Positions 26,337 to 35,405 of a DNA stretch of 64,000 nt are shown piece after piece. The first letter of the stretch is position 1. Each line of letters starts with the position of its first letter. The notes beneath the pieces are model-generated. The model was not told where the DNA came from and searched no databases. It was given only the letters and a program-made list of their open reading frames with translations. Location of the stretch: contig DDGC01000019.1 of NCBI GenBank assembly GCA_002337455.1, positions 203,135 through 267,134 of the forward strand, read 5' to 3'. Origin of the DNA: Rhizobiales bacterium UBA1912. Its GTDB lineage: Bacteria; Pseudomonadota; Alphaproteobacteria; Rhizobiales; Devosiaceae. The position numbers and the translations under genes were made by a program.

Positions 26337-27088
26337 AGATCACCGCCCGTTTCGGCATCGCTCGTCTTGCGGGCCGGCGTTACCTTCTTGGCTGTCGTCC
26401 TGGCCGCGCTCGCCCGCGCCTTTGCCGGCGCCTTCTTTGGCTGGGCAGCAGGCTCCTCGTCAGCAGCTTTTTTGGAGGTCGATTTCGCAGCGGGCTTGGC
26501 GGCAGACTTCGCCGCCGCTGGCTTGGCACCCTTGGCGGGCGCCTTGCTTGCCTTCTCGGCAGACGTCGCCGCCGCCGCTTTGCGCGGCGCAGCCTTCACC
26601 TTGGGCTTGGCCGCCGGCGTTTCTGCAAGCGGTGCGGGCTGCTCGGCCGCAGTGGTCGCCGCATCGGCCGGCTTTGCGACGCTTTCCTTCACCTTGGCGC
26701 TCAGAGCTGCCGAAGCGGCGGAAGGTGCAGCCCGCGTAGGGGACATTCCAGCCTGGGCGTGGATTTCGTCGACAACGCTTTCCTTGCCCGGCTCTGACGG
26801 CTTGAGCTTGCCGCTCGGCTCAACCTTGCCGTTCCGAATCGAATTGAATTCGCGGCTGATCTCGGCGCTTGTCTGCTTGAGCGGTTCCGAAATGGCCTTC
26901 TTGGCCTCGGCAATCTCGTCGGCAGCGATGGCCTTGTCGATTTCCCGGCGGAAATCATTGCCCATGCGACGCACGCTGCCCATCATCCGGCCGACATTGC
27001 GCATCATCATCGGCAGGTCTTTGGGGCCGACGACGACAAGCAATACGATGCCGATAACGAGCATCTCGCTCCAGCCAAGCCCAAGCAT
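26333..27088 (-). CDS. tatB: Sec-independent translocase subunit TatB
   Basis: A 251-residue protein with the short N-terminal TatA/B helix and hinge (GWSEMLVIGIVLLVVVGPKDLP), an amphipathic helix, and an unusually long Ala/Lys/Pro-rich tail (about 110-245) of the kind seen in alphaproteobacteria. The glutamate E8 of TatB proteins is in place. It is the middle gene of tatABC, overlapping tatC. Confidence 0.92.
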   Translation of the reverse strand: MLGLGWSEMLVIGIVLLVVVGPKDLPMMMRNVGRMMGSVRRMGNDFRREIDKAIAADEIAEAKKAISEPLKQTSAEISREFNSIRNGKVEPSGKLKPSEPGKESVVDEIHAQAGMSPTRAAPSAASAALSAKVKESVAKPADAATTAAEQPAPLAETPAAKPKVKAAPRKAAAATSAEKASKAPAKGAKPAAAKSAAKPAAKSTSKKAADEEPAAQPKKAPAKARASAARTTAKKVTPARKTSDAETGGDL

Positions 27089-27129
27089 GCTGATCTATCC
27101 TTGTTTGGGAGCTATGCCGAAAGACGCGC

Positions 27130-27369
27130 TCAGGCGTCCTTGCGGGTTTCAGCTTCCGTGGTCTGGTTGAGCGTGGGCTCAGCCTGACCGGGCTTCTGGT
27201 CGATCGTGGCCGTCGGCTTGTCGTCGGGCGTTTCCTCTTCGGACATGCCCTTGCGGAAGGCCTTGATGCCGCCTGCAACTTCGCCCATCAGGCTGGAGAT
27301 CCTGCCGCGCCCGAAAAGCAGCAGCACGACGACGGCGATAATCAGAAGTCCCCAGGGTCCGGGATTCAT
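27130..27369 (-). CDS. tatA: Sec-independent translocase subunit TatA
   Basis: A 79-residue pore-forming subunit: short membrane helix (GPWGLLIIAVVVLLLFGRGRI), hinge and amphipathic helix (LMGEVAGGIKAFRKGM), then a polar acidic tail. AGGAGG precedes the ATG at 27369; the longer in-frame start lacks a good site. It is the first gene of tatABC, 41 bp before tatB. Confidence 0.95.
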   Translation of the reverse strand: MNPGPWGLLIIAVVVLLLFGRGRISSLMGEVAGGIKAFRKGMSEEETPDDKPTATIDQKPGQAEPTLNQTTEAETRKDA

Positions 27370-27510
27370 TGTGTACCTCCTAATTGCCGGCTCGACGCTT
27401 GGGCCGAACGGCAGATGTGTGTGGCCCACAGATATTGATTATTGGCGGCGAAAACAAGGATGCTGTGCCCTCTTGTTCGACCATTATCGTCGCGGGGCAC
27501 CACCGGCCGA

Positions 27511-28173
27511 TCAATCTTCGCTCTCGGTTTCGGCATCGCCCTGATCGTCTGGGTCGAGCGGGTCCTCGTCATCGGCCAACGCACCGTCGAACGGCATGGG
27601 CACCCGAAAGCTCGGTGGCACCCGGCTCGACAGCAGCCCCGCCCCCTTCAATTCCTCAAGTCCAGGCAGATCGCCGAGGTTCTCCAGCCCGAAATGGTCG
27701 AGAAAGGCTTCGGTGGTGCCATAGGTCACCGGGCGCCCGGGCGTCCGGCGCCGCCCCCGCATGCGCACCCACCCCGCTTCCATGAGCACATCCAGCGTCC
27801 CCTTGGAAATCGAAACGCCGCGCACCTCCTCGATTTCCGCCCGTGTCACCGGCTGGTGATAGGCGATGATCGCCAGCGTTTCCAGCGCCGCGCGCGACAG
27901 CGGCCGCGTATCGGTCTCCTCGCGCCGCAACAGGAAATTGAGATCGTCGGCTGTCCGGAACGCCCATTTCGACCCGCGCTGCACCAGGTTGATGCCCCGC
28001 CCGGCATAGCGCGCCTGCAACGCATCGATCAGCGCGTCCACATCGGCGCCATCGGACAAGAACGGCTGCACATCCCGCAGATCGACCGGCTCGGCAGACG
28101 CGAACAACAGCGCCTCGAGGATACGCAGATTGCGCTCGTGCAGCTCGGATGCATCGTTTTCCATCGCACTCAT
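27511..28173 (-). CDS. scpB: Segregation and condensation protein B
   Basis: A 220-residue dimeric winged-helix protein of the SMC-ScpAB condensin. The core reads EALLFASAEPV (about 20-30) and ETLAIIAYHQPVTRAEIEEVRG (about 97-118), ending in a disordered acidic tail (DDEDPLDPDDQGDAETESED). The start overlaps the scpA stop by four bases (ATGA at 28170-28173). An apparent longer start reads through scpA in another frame and is rejected. Confidence 0.95.
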   Translation of the reverse strand: MSAMENDASELHERNLRILEALLFASAEPVDLRDVQPFLSDGADVDALIDALQARYAGRGINLVQRGSKWAFRTADDLNFLLRREETDTRPLSRAALETLAIIAYHQPVTRAEIEEVRGVSISKGTLDVLMEAGWVRMRGRRRTPGRPVTYGTTEAFLDHFGLENLGDLPGLEELKGAGLLSSRVPPSFRVPMPFDGALADDEDPLDPDDQGDAETESED

Positions 28174-28964
28174 AGCGGCTTGTCCCCCTGCCGCCTGCGC
28201 ATAAGCAATGGCGCAAAAGCCTCCTGCTGGCGCAACTCCACCTGCCCCAGTCGCACCAGTTCGAGCGAAGCCGTAAAGCTCGACGCCATCGCCGTTGCCC
28301 GTTCTTCGGGCCGTGCCAGATAGTCCGCAAGATAGGTATCGAGCGAAATCCACTCAAAACTCTGCCCGATCAGCCGTTCCAGAATTTCCCGCGCCTCCTG
28401 CAATCCCCACACCGTCCGCTGGTGGGGCGAATATTCAGCCGGAATACCGCGTTCGCGCTGCGCCGCATAGGCCCGCAGCAATTGATAAAGGTCAGCTTCC
28501 CACAACGCATGCCGCGTGATCGAAACCGGCTCTGGCATCCCGCGCGCAAAAACCTCGCGCCCCAGCCGCGAGCGGTTGAGCAGCCGCCCCGCTGCCTCTC
28601 GCATCGCTTCGAGCCGCGCCAGCCGGAACTGCAACAATGCAGCCATTTCCTCGCCGCTCGGCTCGTCATCATCGGCTTGCTGGGGCACCATCAGCCGGCT
28701 TTTGAGATAAGCCAGCCACGCCGCCATCACCAGATAATCGGCTGCCACCTCGATCCGCTGCTGACGGATGGTTTCGATGAACGCCAGATACTGCTCGGCC
28801 AGCGCCAGAACCGAAATACCCGAAAGATCGACCTTCTGCTTGCGCGCAAGGTCGAGCAGAAGATCCATGGGTCCTTCGTAACCGCGCACGTCCACATGCA
28901 GCACGGCATCGGCCTGCGCATGCTCGGGCACTGCATCGAACCAGGGATCAGAAGTCTCGGCCAT
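28170..28964 (-). CDS. scpA: Segregation and condensation protein A
   Basis: A 264-residue kleisin linking the two heads of SMC. The N-terminal YEGPMDLLLDLARKQKVDL (about 30-48) and DYLVMAAWLAYLKSRLM are hallmark segments, and the C-terminal winged helix has FTASLELVRLGQVELRQ. The start at 28964 is preceded by GCGGGAT; 28985 is an alternative. In many relatives a nagZ hexosaminidase precedes scpA; here only a terminator separates it from the SPOR gene. Confidence 0.94.
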   Translation of the reverse strand: MAETSDPWFDAVPEHAQADAVLHVDVRGYEGPMDLLLDLARKQKVDLSGISVLALAEQYLAFIETIRQQRIEVAADYLVMAAWLAYLKSRLMVPQQADDDEPSGEEMAALLQFRLARLEAMREAAGRLLNRSRLGREVFARGMPEPVSITRHALWEADLYQLLRAYAAQRERGIPAEYSPHQRTVWGLQEAREILERLIGQSFEWISLDTYLADYLARPEERATAMASSFTASLELVRLGQVELRQQEAFAPLLMRRRQGDKPL

Positions 28965-28982
28965 ATCCCGCCGCTGGCAAAG

Positions 28983-29014
28983 CAAAAGAGGGGAGCAGCA
29001 TTGCCACTCCCCTC
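28983..29014 (-). terminator. Terminator after the SPOR-domain gene
   Basis: On the minus strand GAGGGGAG and CTCCCCTC pair as an 8-bp stem with an 11-base loop, followed by TTTTG. It lies upstream of scpA, so scpAB probably needs its own promoter or read-through. Confidence 0.7.
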
Positions 29015-29045
29015 AAACCAGTCAAGCCGTGAGAACCGTTGAAGC

Positions 29046-31073
29046 CTAGTTGTTCAGCACGAAACAGTCGCCACCTTGGCCCTGAATGGCAGAACACACC
29101 GAATTGGCCTGCGCGAACGTGGGCTGCGGCAGTCGCACACGATAATAGATACCGCGCTCACCCAGATCGACCTGGCTGACCTCTGGCGTTGCGCCGTTGA
29201 ACAGCGTGCCATAGCGCGACTGCAACGAGGGAATATCGGCCTGCGCATCCGCTTCGCTGCGCTGCGAGGACAATTGCACCCATGCGCCAACATTGGACGC
29301 TGGCGTCGGCGCAGCGGCGGGCACGGGAGTCGTCTGCGCGGGCGTGGCAGCCGCCACGGTCTCGATGGTCGGAGCCACGCTCGCGGCAGCAGGCGTAGTC
29401 GCCGCAGTGGTCTGGGTTGTCAGCCCGGCAGGGCGCGGGATTGGACGCGGTGCGTCGGCAACTTCAGCGGGCGTGGTCGCGGCCGCCTCATTGCTCTCCG
29501 CCGTTTCGGCCACACCAGCGCCCAGAACGGCTTCGCTGGCATCTGCCGCGGCAACCTCGGTTCCGACAGCAGCCTCGGCGGTTTCGCTTCCGGCGATAGC
29601 CTGCGCAATCGCCTCCCCGATCGGATCGGAGGTCAGAGTGCTGTTGGGAACGGCCGGCACATCGGGCCGTTCGACAGGCAGAACGTTCGAACCGGCAACG
29701 CTATCGGTCGCCTGAACGATCGTGCCGTCGGGCCGCACCGTCACCGTACGCACCGGGCGATTGGCCAAAGCGGTTTCGCCTTCCTCGGGCGCCAGCACCT
29801 CGGCGACCTGCGCGCCGCTTGCGCCATTGGTCTGGTCGCGCGACACCAGCGCCTCGTCTTCCGGCGACGTGCTGTTGCCTTCGATCTCGCTGAAGACCAC
29901 GGAGTCGCTTGCCGCCGATTCGGTCTGCGAGGGCGGAGCGTCTTCCTTGAGCGGCTGGGCATCGGCCGTCAGCACCGGAGCCTCGCCGGGATCACCGGGG
30001 GCCGAAAAGAACGCAAAATAGACCCCGCCGATCAGCGCGAAAATCACTGCCCCGGCGGCAATTGGAAAGATGAAGCCGCCAAGCCCACGGCGCGAGCGGC
30101 GCGGCGCGACCTGCTCCTCGGCATAGGCCTCTTCGGCATAATCGTCGTCGGCGTATTCGGATGCCGTTTCCGCTGCCGGTTCGGGCTGCGGCGTCGCAGG
30201 CGAAGTCAACAACGGATCGGGAATGAAGCGTTCCTGGCTTGGCTGCGGCTCGAATGTGGGCTCTGGCCGCTCCTCGGCTTGCCGTGGCGCGGGCGCCGGC
30301 GCCACAAGCCAGTCTTCGGGATCATTTGCCGGCTCAACACGCCGCACGGAAGATCCGGTGGCAGCAGCAGCGGCCAGAATGGCCGATTCCGCTGCATCCA
30401 CTGCGGCATCGGTTTCAACGCCATCAAGAAAGCTCGATTTCACGCGTCGCCCGGCGGGCAGTCCGGCATCGCCTGAATTGGCGCGCGCCGCCTCACCGAT
30501 CAACGCTTCAATGTCGCCAAGCGGATCGCGGTCCGCAGATGTTACCTGCGCGGCATCGGAAAATTCGTCATCACGACGCCCATAGTCGGCGTATGAAGGG
30601 GCCGGCTCAGGCTCGGCAGGAAGCGGAGTATCGTGATTGCCCCAATCTTGGTCCTGGGAAGAATCGCTTTCGTAAGTCTCGACTTCCGCATCCGCGATCA
30701 GATTGGCAATCGGGTCACCGGACGTCTGCTGATCGTCCACGCTGACCTGATGGGCGGTTCCGAACCCGAAATCGAAGGCCGGCATCGCATCACTCTCACC
30801 GGAGTCCGGCGACGGTTCGACACGTTCGGCCTGGTTTTCGTCCTGTGCGGCGAAATCCTGCGGCGCCCCGAAACCCGGATCGGCCTCGAAAAAATCATCC
30901 TCCGCAGGCTGCACCGGCTCATCCTGAGCTGAAACCTGAGGCTCGACGGGCTGGTAGGCGCTGGCGGGCGCAGCAGCCGTGCGGGCATCCTGCGCAACAA
31001 GCCGCGCCAGTTCCGCGATCAGATCATCGGAATCCTGCCCCGCGTTCGCCGGGTTGTGCTTGGTGTCGTTCAT
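29046..31073 (-). CDS. SPOR-domain cell-division protein
   Basis: A 675-residue bitopic membrane protein. A long acidic, low-complexity cytoplasmic part (1-320) is followed by a basic stretch (RRSRRGLGG) and one membrane helix near 330-352, then a periplasmic Ala/Thr/Pro-rich linker. The C-terminal SPOR domain (about 600-675: VGAWVQLSSQRSEADAQADIPSL...YYRVRLPQ) binds denuded septal glycan. This matches the large SPOR proteins downstream of argS in Hyphomicrobiales. It likely acts at the septum; partners are unknown. Confidence 0.88.
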   Translation of the reverse strand: MNDTKHNPANAGQDSDDLIAELARLVAQDARTAAAPASAYQPVEPQVSAQDEPVQPAEDDFFEADPGFGAPQDFAAQDENQAERVEPSPDSGESDAMPAFDFGFGTAHQVSVDDQQTSGDPIANLIADAEVETYESDSSQDQDWGNHDTPLPAEPEPAPSYADYGRRDDEFSDAAQVTSADRDPLGDIEALIGEAARANSGDAGLPAGRRVKSSFLDGVETDAAVDAAESAILAAAAATGSSVRRVEPANDPEDWLVAPAPAPRQAEERPEPTFEPQPSQERFIPDPLLTSPATPQPEPAAETASEYADDDYAEEAYAEEQVAPRRSRRGLGGFIFPIAAGAVIFALIGGVYFAFFSAPGDPGEAPVLTADAQPLKEDAPPSQTESAASDSVVFSEIEGNSTSPEDEALVSRDQTNGASGAQVAEVLAPEEGETALANRPVRTVTVRPDGTIVQATDSVAGSNVLPVERPDVPAVPNSTLTSDPIGEAIAQAIAGSETAEAAVGTEVAAADASEAVLGAGVAETAESNEAAATTPAEVADAPRPIPRPAGLTTQTTAATTPAAASVAPTIETVAAATPAQTTPVPAAAPTPASNVGAWVQLSSQRSEADAQADIPSLQSRYGTLFNGATPEVSQVDLGERGIYYRVRLPQPTFAQANSVCSAIQGQGGDCFVLNN

Positions 31074-31158
31074 AGAGCAGTGCCCCGAAAGTCTTTCGCT
31101 TTAACTTGCCCTTGATTGCGAGCATGTCCACAGAACTGTTCACAGCAATGCGCCGTAA

Positions 31159-32910
31159 TTATGAAAGCTCTTGCGGCGCACTCACGCCTAGAAGATCAAG
31201 GCCGTTGCCGAGAACCCGGCGCACGCCATCCACAAGCGCGAGTCGAGCCAAGGTCAGTTTCGGGTCATCGTCGTTAACAAAGCGTAAGCTGGGATCTTCC
31301 TTGCCTTTGCCCCAGAAGGCGTGGAACTGCGCGGCAAGCTCATGCAAGTAAAACGCAAGTCTATGCGGCTCGTGCGCCCGCGCCGCCGCCGCAACCTGCC
31401 GCGGCCACGATCCGAGCAACCGGATCAACTCGATTTCGTCAGAAGTGGAAAGCAGCGACAGGTCAGCCCCGGCCAGCGCCGCCTCAGTCGTATCAAGATC
31501 GGGCAGGTCGCGCGCCGCATTGCGGAAGATCGAGAACGTCCGTGCATAGGCGTACTGGACGTAGAACACCGGATTGTCCTTGCTCTGCTCCTTGACCAGC
31601 GCAAAGTCGAAATCGAGCGGCGCGTCGTTGCGCCGGAACAGCAGCATGAAGCGGGTTGCGTCCACGCCGACTTCTTCCACAACATCAGCAAGTGTCACCA
31701 AGTCACCGGAACGCTTGCTCATTTTGACCGGCTCACCGTTCCGCAACAGCTTGACCAGCTGGCAGAACCGCACGTCAGCCGACGCCTTGCCGCCCGAAAC
31801 TGCCTTCACCGCCGCCTGAATACGCGTGGCATAGCCCGCATGATCGGCGCCCAGCACGTCGATCAGCGTCGTAAAGCCCCGCAACACCTTGTTGCGGTGA
31901 TAGGCGATATCGGCGGCAAAGTACGTGTAGCTTCCGTCCGACTTGATCAGGGCCCGGTCGACGTCGTCGCCGAACTCTGTAGCGCGGAACAGCGTCTGCT
32001 CGCGGTCTTCCCAATCGTCGGGCAATTTGCCCTTCGGCGGCTCCAGCCGGCCCTCATAGACCAGGCCCTGCTCGCGCAGCCAATCGAGCGTCAGGTCAAT
32101 ATCACCACCCTGCCCGTGCAGCGTCTTTTCGGAAAAGAAAACGTCGTGCTCGATGTTGAGTTTTTTCAGATCCGCCTTGATCAATTCCATCATCGCGGCC
32201 AGCACATGCTGCTTGACCGGCGCCAGCCATGCGGCTTCGGGCTTGTCGAGCAGTGAATTGCCGAACTCCTCCACCAGCGCCTGCCCCACCGGGATCAGAT
32301 AGTCCCCCGGATAGAACCCTGCCGGGATTTCTATTGTCTCGCCCAGTGCCTCGCGGTAGCGCAAAAAGGCCGACCGGGCCAGCGTATCGACCTGCGAGCC
32401 GGCATCGTTGATGTAGTATTCCTTGGAAACATCATAGCCCGCATAGCCGAGGAGCGACGCCAGCGCATCCCCATAGACGGCGCCCCGCGTATGCCCCACA
32501 TGCATCGGGCCGGTCGGGTTGGCCGAAACATATTCGACATTGACCTTCTCGCCCTGCCCCACGTCGGCCCGCCCGAAATCATCGCCCAATTCGGCAATCG
32601 AGGACAAAACCTTGTGCCAGACGCTCTGCTGAAGGCGGAAATTGATGAACCCCGGCCCGGCGATCTCGACCGAAGCCACATCGGCATCGCCAGAAAACCG
32701 CTCGGAAATCGCTGTCGCGATCTCGCGGGGGTTCTTGCCCAACGGCTTGGCCACCACCATTGCCGCGTTGGTCGAAAGGTCCCCATGGGCGGCATCGCGC
32801 GGCGGCTCCACAACGACGCGGGCCAACAACTCTCGATTGTCAGCCAGCTCGGGGAAACTCGCGATCAGCGCATCGGTGACGCGCCCTTCAAAAAGGGCAA
32901 ACACATCCAT
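31159..32910 (-). CDS. argS: Arginyl-tRNA synthetase
   Basis: A 583-residue class Ia synthetase. The HIGH motif is PTGPMHVGH (about 122-130) and the KMSKS-like motif is VKMSKRSGD. The N-terminal Add-1 domain and the C-terminal DALR anticodon-binding domain (YAYARTFSIFRN...HRLAFYLHELAAQFHAFW) are both complete. The start at 32910 gives the family N-terminus MDVFALFEGRV; a longer in-frame extension exists. A palindromic element separates it from dgt. Confidence 0.96.
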   Translation of the reverse strand: MDVFALFEGRVTDALIASFPELADNRELLARVVVEPPRDAAHGDLSTNAAMVVAKPLGKNPREIATAISERFSGDADVASVEIAGPGFINFRLQQSVWHKVLSSIAELGDDFGRADVGQGEKVNVEYVSANPTGPMHVGHTRGAVYGDALASLLGYAGYDVSKEYYINDAGSQVDTLARSAFLRYREALGETIEIPAGFYPGDYLIPVGQALVEEFGNSLLDKPEAAWLAPVKQHVLAAMMELIKADLKKLNIEHDVFFSEKTLHGQGGDIDLTLDWLREQGLVYEGRLEPPKGKLPDDWEDREQTLFRATEFGDDVDRALIKSDGSYTYFAADIAYHRNKVLRGFTTLIDVLGADHAGYATRIQAAVKAVSGGKASADVRFCQLVKLLRNGEPVKMSKRSGDLVTLADVVEEVGVDATRFMLLFRRNDAPLDFDFALVKEQSKDNPVFYVQYAYARTFSIFRNAARDLPDLDTTEAALAGADLSLLSTSDEIELIRLLGSWPRQVAAAARAHEPHRLAFYLHELAAQFHAFWGKGKEDPSLRFVNDDDPKLTLARLALVDGVRRVLGNGLDLLGVSAPQELS

Positions 32911-32940
32911 GGAAACGAACCTATGATTGAGACTTGAGAC

Positions 32941-33082
32941 CGGCATGTCGAGATTGGTGTCAAGGCGAGGCGAAAACATTGGCTTTCAAGAACCGGAGCG
33001 GAGCGTACAGACAGTACGTGAGCACCGGAAGCGCAGAAAGCCGGGGTTTGAAGCCCGTCTTCACGCCAATATCGGCATGCCG
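32941..33082. repeat. ~140-bp intergenic palindromic element, family 2 copy 1
   Basis: The outer arms CGGCATGTCGAGATTGG (32941-32957) and CCAATATCGGCATGCCG (33066-33082) are complementary at 15 of 17 positions. The centre holds GGAGCGGAGCGTAC...GTACGTGAGCACCGGAAGCGCAG (32995-33035), repeated nearly word for word at 36371-36412. The inner TAC/GTA arms can fold as a hairpin. It lies between argS and dgt. Confidence 0.75.
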
Positions 33083-33089
33083 GGGCGGG

Positions 33090-34271
33090 TTAACGGAATT
33101 CCGGTCTTTCGTCAAACAAGCGCTTGTGCTCTTCGAGCGCGAATGGGTCAGTCATGCCCGCAACAAAATCGCAAACAATTCGCGCCTTCGCCGGGTCGGA
33201 TGACGCGGCGCTGTAAGCCAGCCCCCATCGCCCCGGCATGTCGCCCTCCGCGATATAGGCATCGAACAGCCTGCCCACCACGGCCTGGCTCTCGCGCACA
33301 GGCCCCATGACGCGGGCGTCGCGATAGACCTTGGCAAACAGGAACGCCTTGAGTTCGGCCTCATCGCCCGCCATCTCGGTGGGAAACCCCACCAATCCCC
33401 GCCCGGCATACCGCACGTCATCGGCGCTTTGCGGATCTGTCGCGATCAGCCGTTCCGCGCTTTCGGCAATCACCGCCTCGATGGTCCTGGTAATCAGCCG
33501 CCGCTGGACCTCATGGATCTGCCGTCCACGCTCCAGCCCCGGCCACATATCGATCACTTCCCGCGCAATCGGGCCCACCAGCGGCACATCGACAAGATCA
33601 CCGATTACCACCAGCCCGGCCCGCACCGCATCGTCGATGTCATGGGCGTTATAGGCGATATCGTCTGCAATTGCCGCCACCTGCGCTTCGAGATTGGCGT
33701 AGGTTCCGGGCAGCAAATCCTCACACGCCGGAATTTCAGCGAGCGCCGCTTCAATGTCCTGGCCATGCTCGGATGCACCGCCAATCACCGGACCGTTGTG
33801 CTTTAAAATGCCCTCGAGCGTTTCCCATGTCAGGTTCAACCCGTCATGCTCGGCATACCGGTTCTCCAGCACACCCACCACGCGCAGCGCCTGCACATTG
33901 TGATCGAACCCGCCAAGCTCGGCCATTTTCTCGGCCAGCACTCGCTCGCCGGCATGCCCGAACGGGGTGTGCCCAAGATCGTGCGACAGCGCCACGGCCT
34001 CGGCCAGATCCTCGTTGAGCCGCAAGGCGCGGGCAATCGACCGGGCAATCTGGCTCACTTCGAGCGTATGGGTCAGCCGGGTTCTGAAATGCTGGCCCTC
34101 GTGATGGAGAAAAACCTGCGTCTTGTGCTGCAAGCGCCGAAATGCCGTCGAATGGATAATCCGGTCCCGGTCCCGCTGGAATTCGTTGCGCGTCGGGCTG
34201 GCCGAGGGCCGATAAACCCGCCCCCGCGACCGAGCCGGGTCGGCGGCATAAACCGCATGCATATCACTCAT
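33090..34271 (-). CDS. dgt: dGTP triphosphohydrolase-like HD protein
   Basis: A 393-residue HD-domain phosphohydrolase of the dGTPase type 2 subfamily. The metal site is HTLEVSQIAR (about 68) and SHDLGHTPFGHAGE (HD pair about 94-95), and FRRLQHKTQVF is typical. It removes triphosphate from dNTPs and so adjusts precursor pools. It is divergent from erpA, the usual arrangement in Hyphomicrobiales. Confidence 0.93.
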   Translation of the reverse strand: MSDMHAVYAADPARSRGRVYRPSASPTRNEFQRDRDRIIHSTAFRRLQHKTQVFLHHEGQHFRTRLTHTLEVSQIARSIARALRLNEDLAEAVALSHDLGHTPFGHAGERVLAEKMAELGGFDHNVQALRVVGVLENRYAEHDGLNLTWETLEGILKHNGPVIGGASEHGQDIEAALAEIPACEDLLPGTYANLEAQVAAIADDIAYNAHDIDDAVRAGLVVIGDLVDVPLVGPIAREVIDMWPGLERGRQIHEVQRRLITRTIEAVIAESAERLIATDPQSADDVRYAGRGLVGFPTEMAGDEAELKAFLFAKVYRDARVMGPVRESQAVVGRLFDAYIAEGDMPGRWGLAYSAASSDPAKARIVCDFVAGMTDPFALEEHKRLFDERPEFR

Positions 34272-34346
34272 GTGGGAGTGCCCCTTTTCATCGTCGCCCT
34301 ACGATCTTATGTTGGAGGCCGAATTTGTAATCAAAGCAGCAGCGCC

Positions 34347-34697
34347 ATGACCGACATTGAACTATCACCAAACGAAGTCATTTTGACAGAGCGCGCCGCC
34401 AAGCGGATCAACCGCATCCTGTCAAAGGAAGAGGCTGGCACCGTTCTGCGCATCGCCGTGGCGGGCGGCGGGTGCTCGGGTTTCCAGTACGAATACAACA
34501 TCGTCAGGGAAGACCCAACCGACGACGATCTCGTCCTCACCCGTGACGGCGCCACCGTTTACATTGATTCGATGAGTCTCGAATTCATGGGCGGCGCGGA
34601 AATCGACTTCGTTGACGATCTGATCGGCCAGTCCTTCCAGATCAAAAACCCCAACGCCGTCGCCTCCTGCGGCTGCGGAACCAGCTTCGCGGTCTGA
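34347..34697 (+). CDS. erpA: Iron-sulfur cluster carrier (ErpA/IscA type)
   Basis: A 116-residue A-type carrier that inserts Fe-S clusters into apoproteins. All three cysteines are present, in AGGGCSGFQY (about 47) and SCGCGTSFAV near the C-terminus (spacing C-x-C). ErpA and IscA are hard to tell apart by sequence; the symbol is given from the dgt-erpA neighbourhood typical of these bacteria. Confidence 0.93.
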   Translation: MTDIELSPNEVILTERAAKRINRILSKEEAGTVLRIAVAGGGCSGFQYEYNIVREDPTDDDLVLTRDGATVYIDSMSLEFMGGAEIDFVDDLIGQSFQIKNPNAVASCGCGTSFAV

Positions 34698-34773
34698 TCC
34701 CGGTAATTTTCAGGTCGCCTTCCCCTCGCGATAATGCTTACCTCCGCCCGACCATACGCGCGGAGGCACGGCG

Positions 34774-35385
34774 ATGAGCACCGAATTTCTGATCACGGCA
34801 CTGATTGTCTGCCTGCTCCCCGGCTCGGGGGTGCTCTATACGCTCGCCGTGGGCCTTGGCCGCGGCTTTAGAGCCTCCATCGCCGCCGCACTCGGCTGCA
34901 CGCTGGGCATTATCCCCTCGGCCTTTGCCTCGATTGTCGGGCTGGCCGCCATCTTCCACGCCAGTGCGCTGGCCTTCCAGCTTCTCAAATATGTCGGCGT
35001 CGCCTATCTGCTCTATATGGCCTGGTCGATTCTGCGCACCGGCGGCGCAATGGGGCTCGAAGCCGACCGCTCGCCCGCCTCGATGACCAAAGTTGCCACC
35101 AGCGGCGCCCTCCTCAACGTTCTCAATCCCAAGCTCAGCCTGTTCTTTCTGGCCTTCCTGCCCCAGTTCGTCCCCCTCGACACGCCCAATGCAACCCCAA
35201 CACTGGCCTTGCATGCCGCGGTGTTCATGGCGATAACCTTCGTGACATTTGTGGGGTATGGGGCCTGCGCTGCGTTGGCGCGTGACTATGTCATCTCCCG
35301 GCCCGACGTGCTCAAATGGATTCGGCGCAGCTTTGCGGGCACCTTTGGCCTGCTCGGCCTGCGCCTCGCCCTTTCCGATCGCTGA
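34774..35385 (+). CDS. LysE/RhtB-family exporter
   Basis: A 203-residue inner-membrane protein with about six hydrophobic helices. The family start FLITALIVCLLPGSGVLYTLAVGLGRG has the conserved Pro-Gly segment, and LKYVGVAYLLYMAWSILRTGG and NPKLSLFFLAFLPQFV follow. Such proteins export amino acids or related metabolites; the substrate is unknown. GGAGG precedes the ATG. The xthA gene follows after 20 bp, so they may be cotranscribed. Confidence 0.92.
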   Translation: MSTEFLITALIVCLLPGSGVLYTLAVGLGRGFRASIAAALGCTLGIIPSAFASIVGLAAIFHASALAFQLLKYVGVAYLLYMAWSILRTGGAMGLEADRSPASMTKVATSGALLNVLNPKLSLFFLAFLPQFVPLDTPNATPTLALHAAVFMAITFVTFVGYGACAALARDYVISRPDVLKWIRRSFAGTFGLLGLRLALSDR

Positions 35386-35405
35386 CCAACAAACGAGACG
35401 GCCCG

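Noticed and set aside
25398..27170. A 590-codon plus-strand frame across tatC-tatB
   Set aside because: It is the complement of two recognised Tat genes; its composition is an artefact of their codons.
28174..28353. 60-codon upstream extension of scpB
   Set aside because: It lies within scpA in another frame and lacks family similarity; the ATGA overlap start is the natural one.
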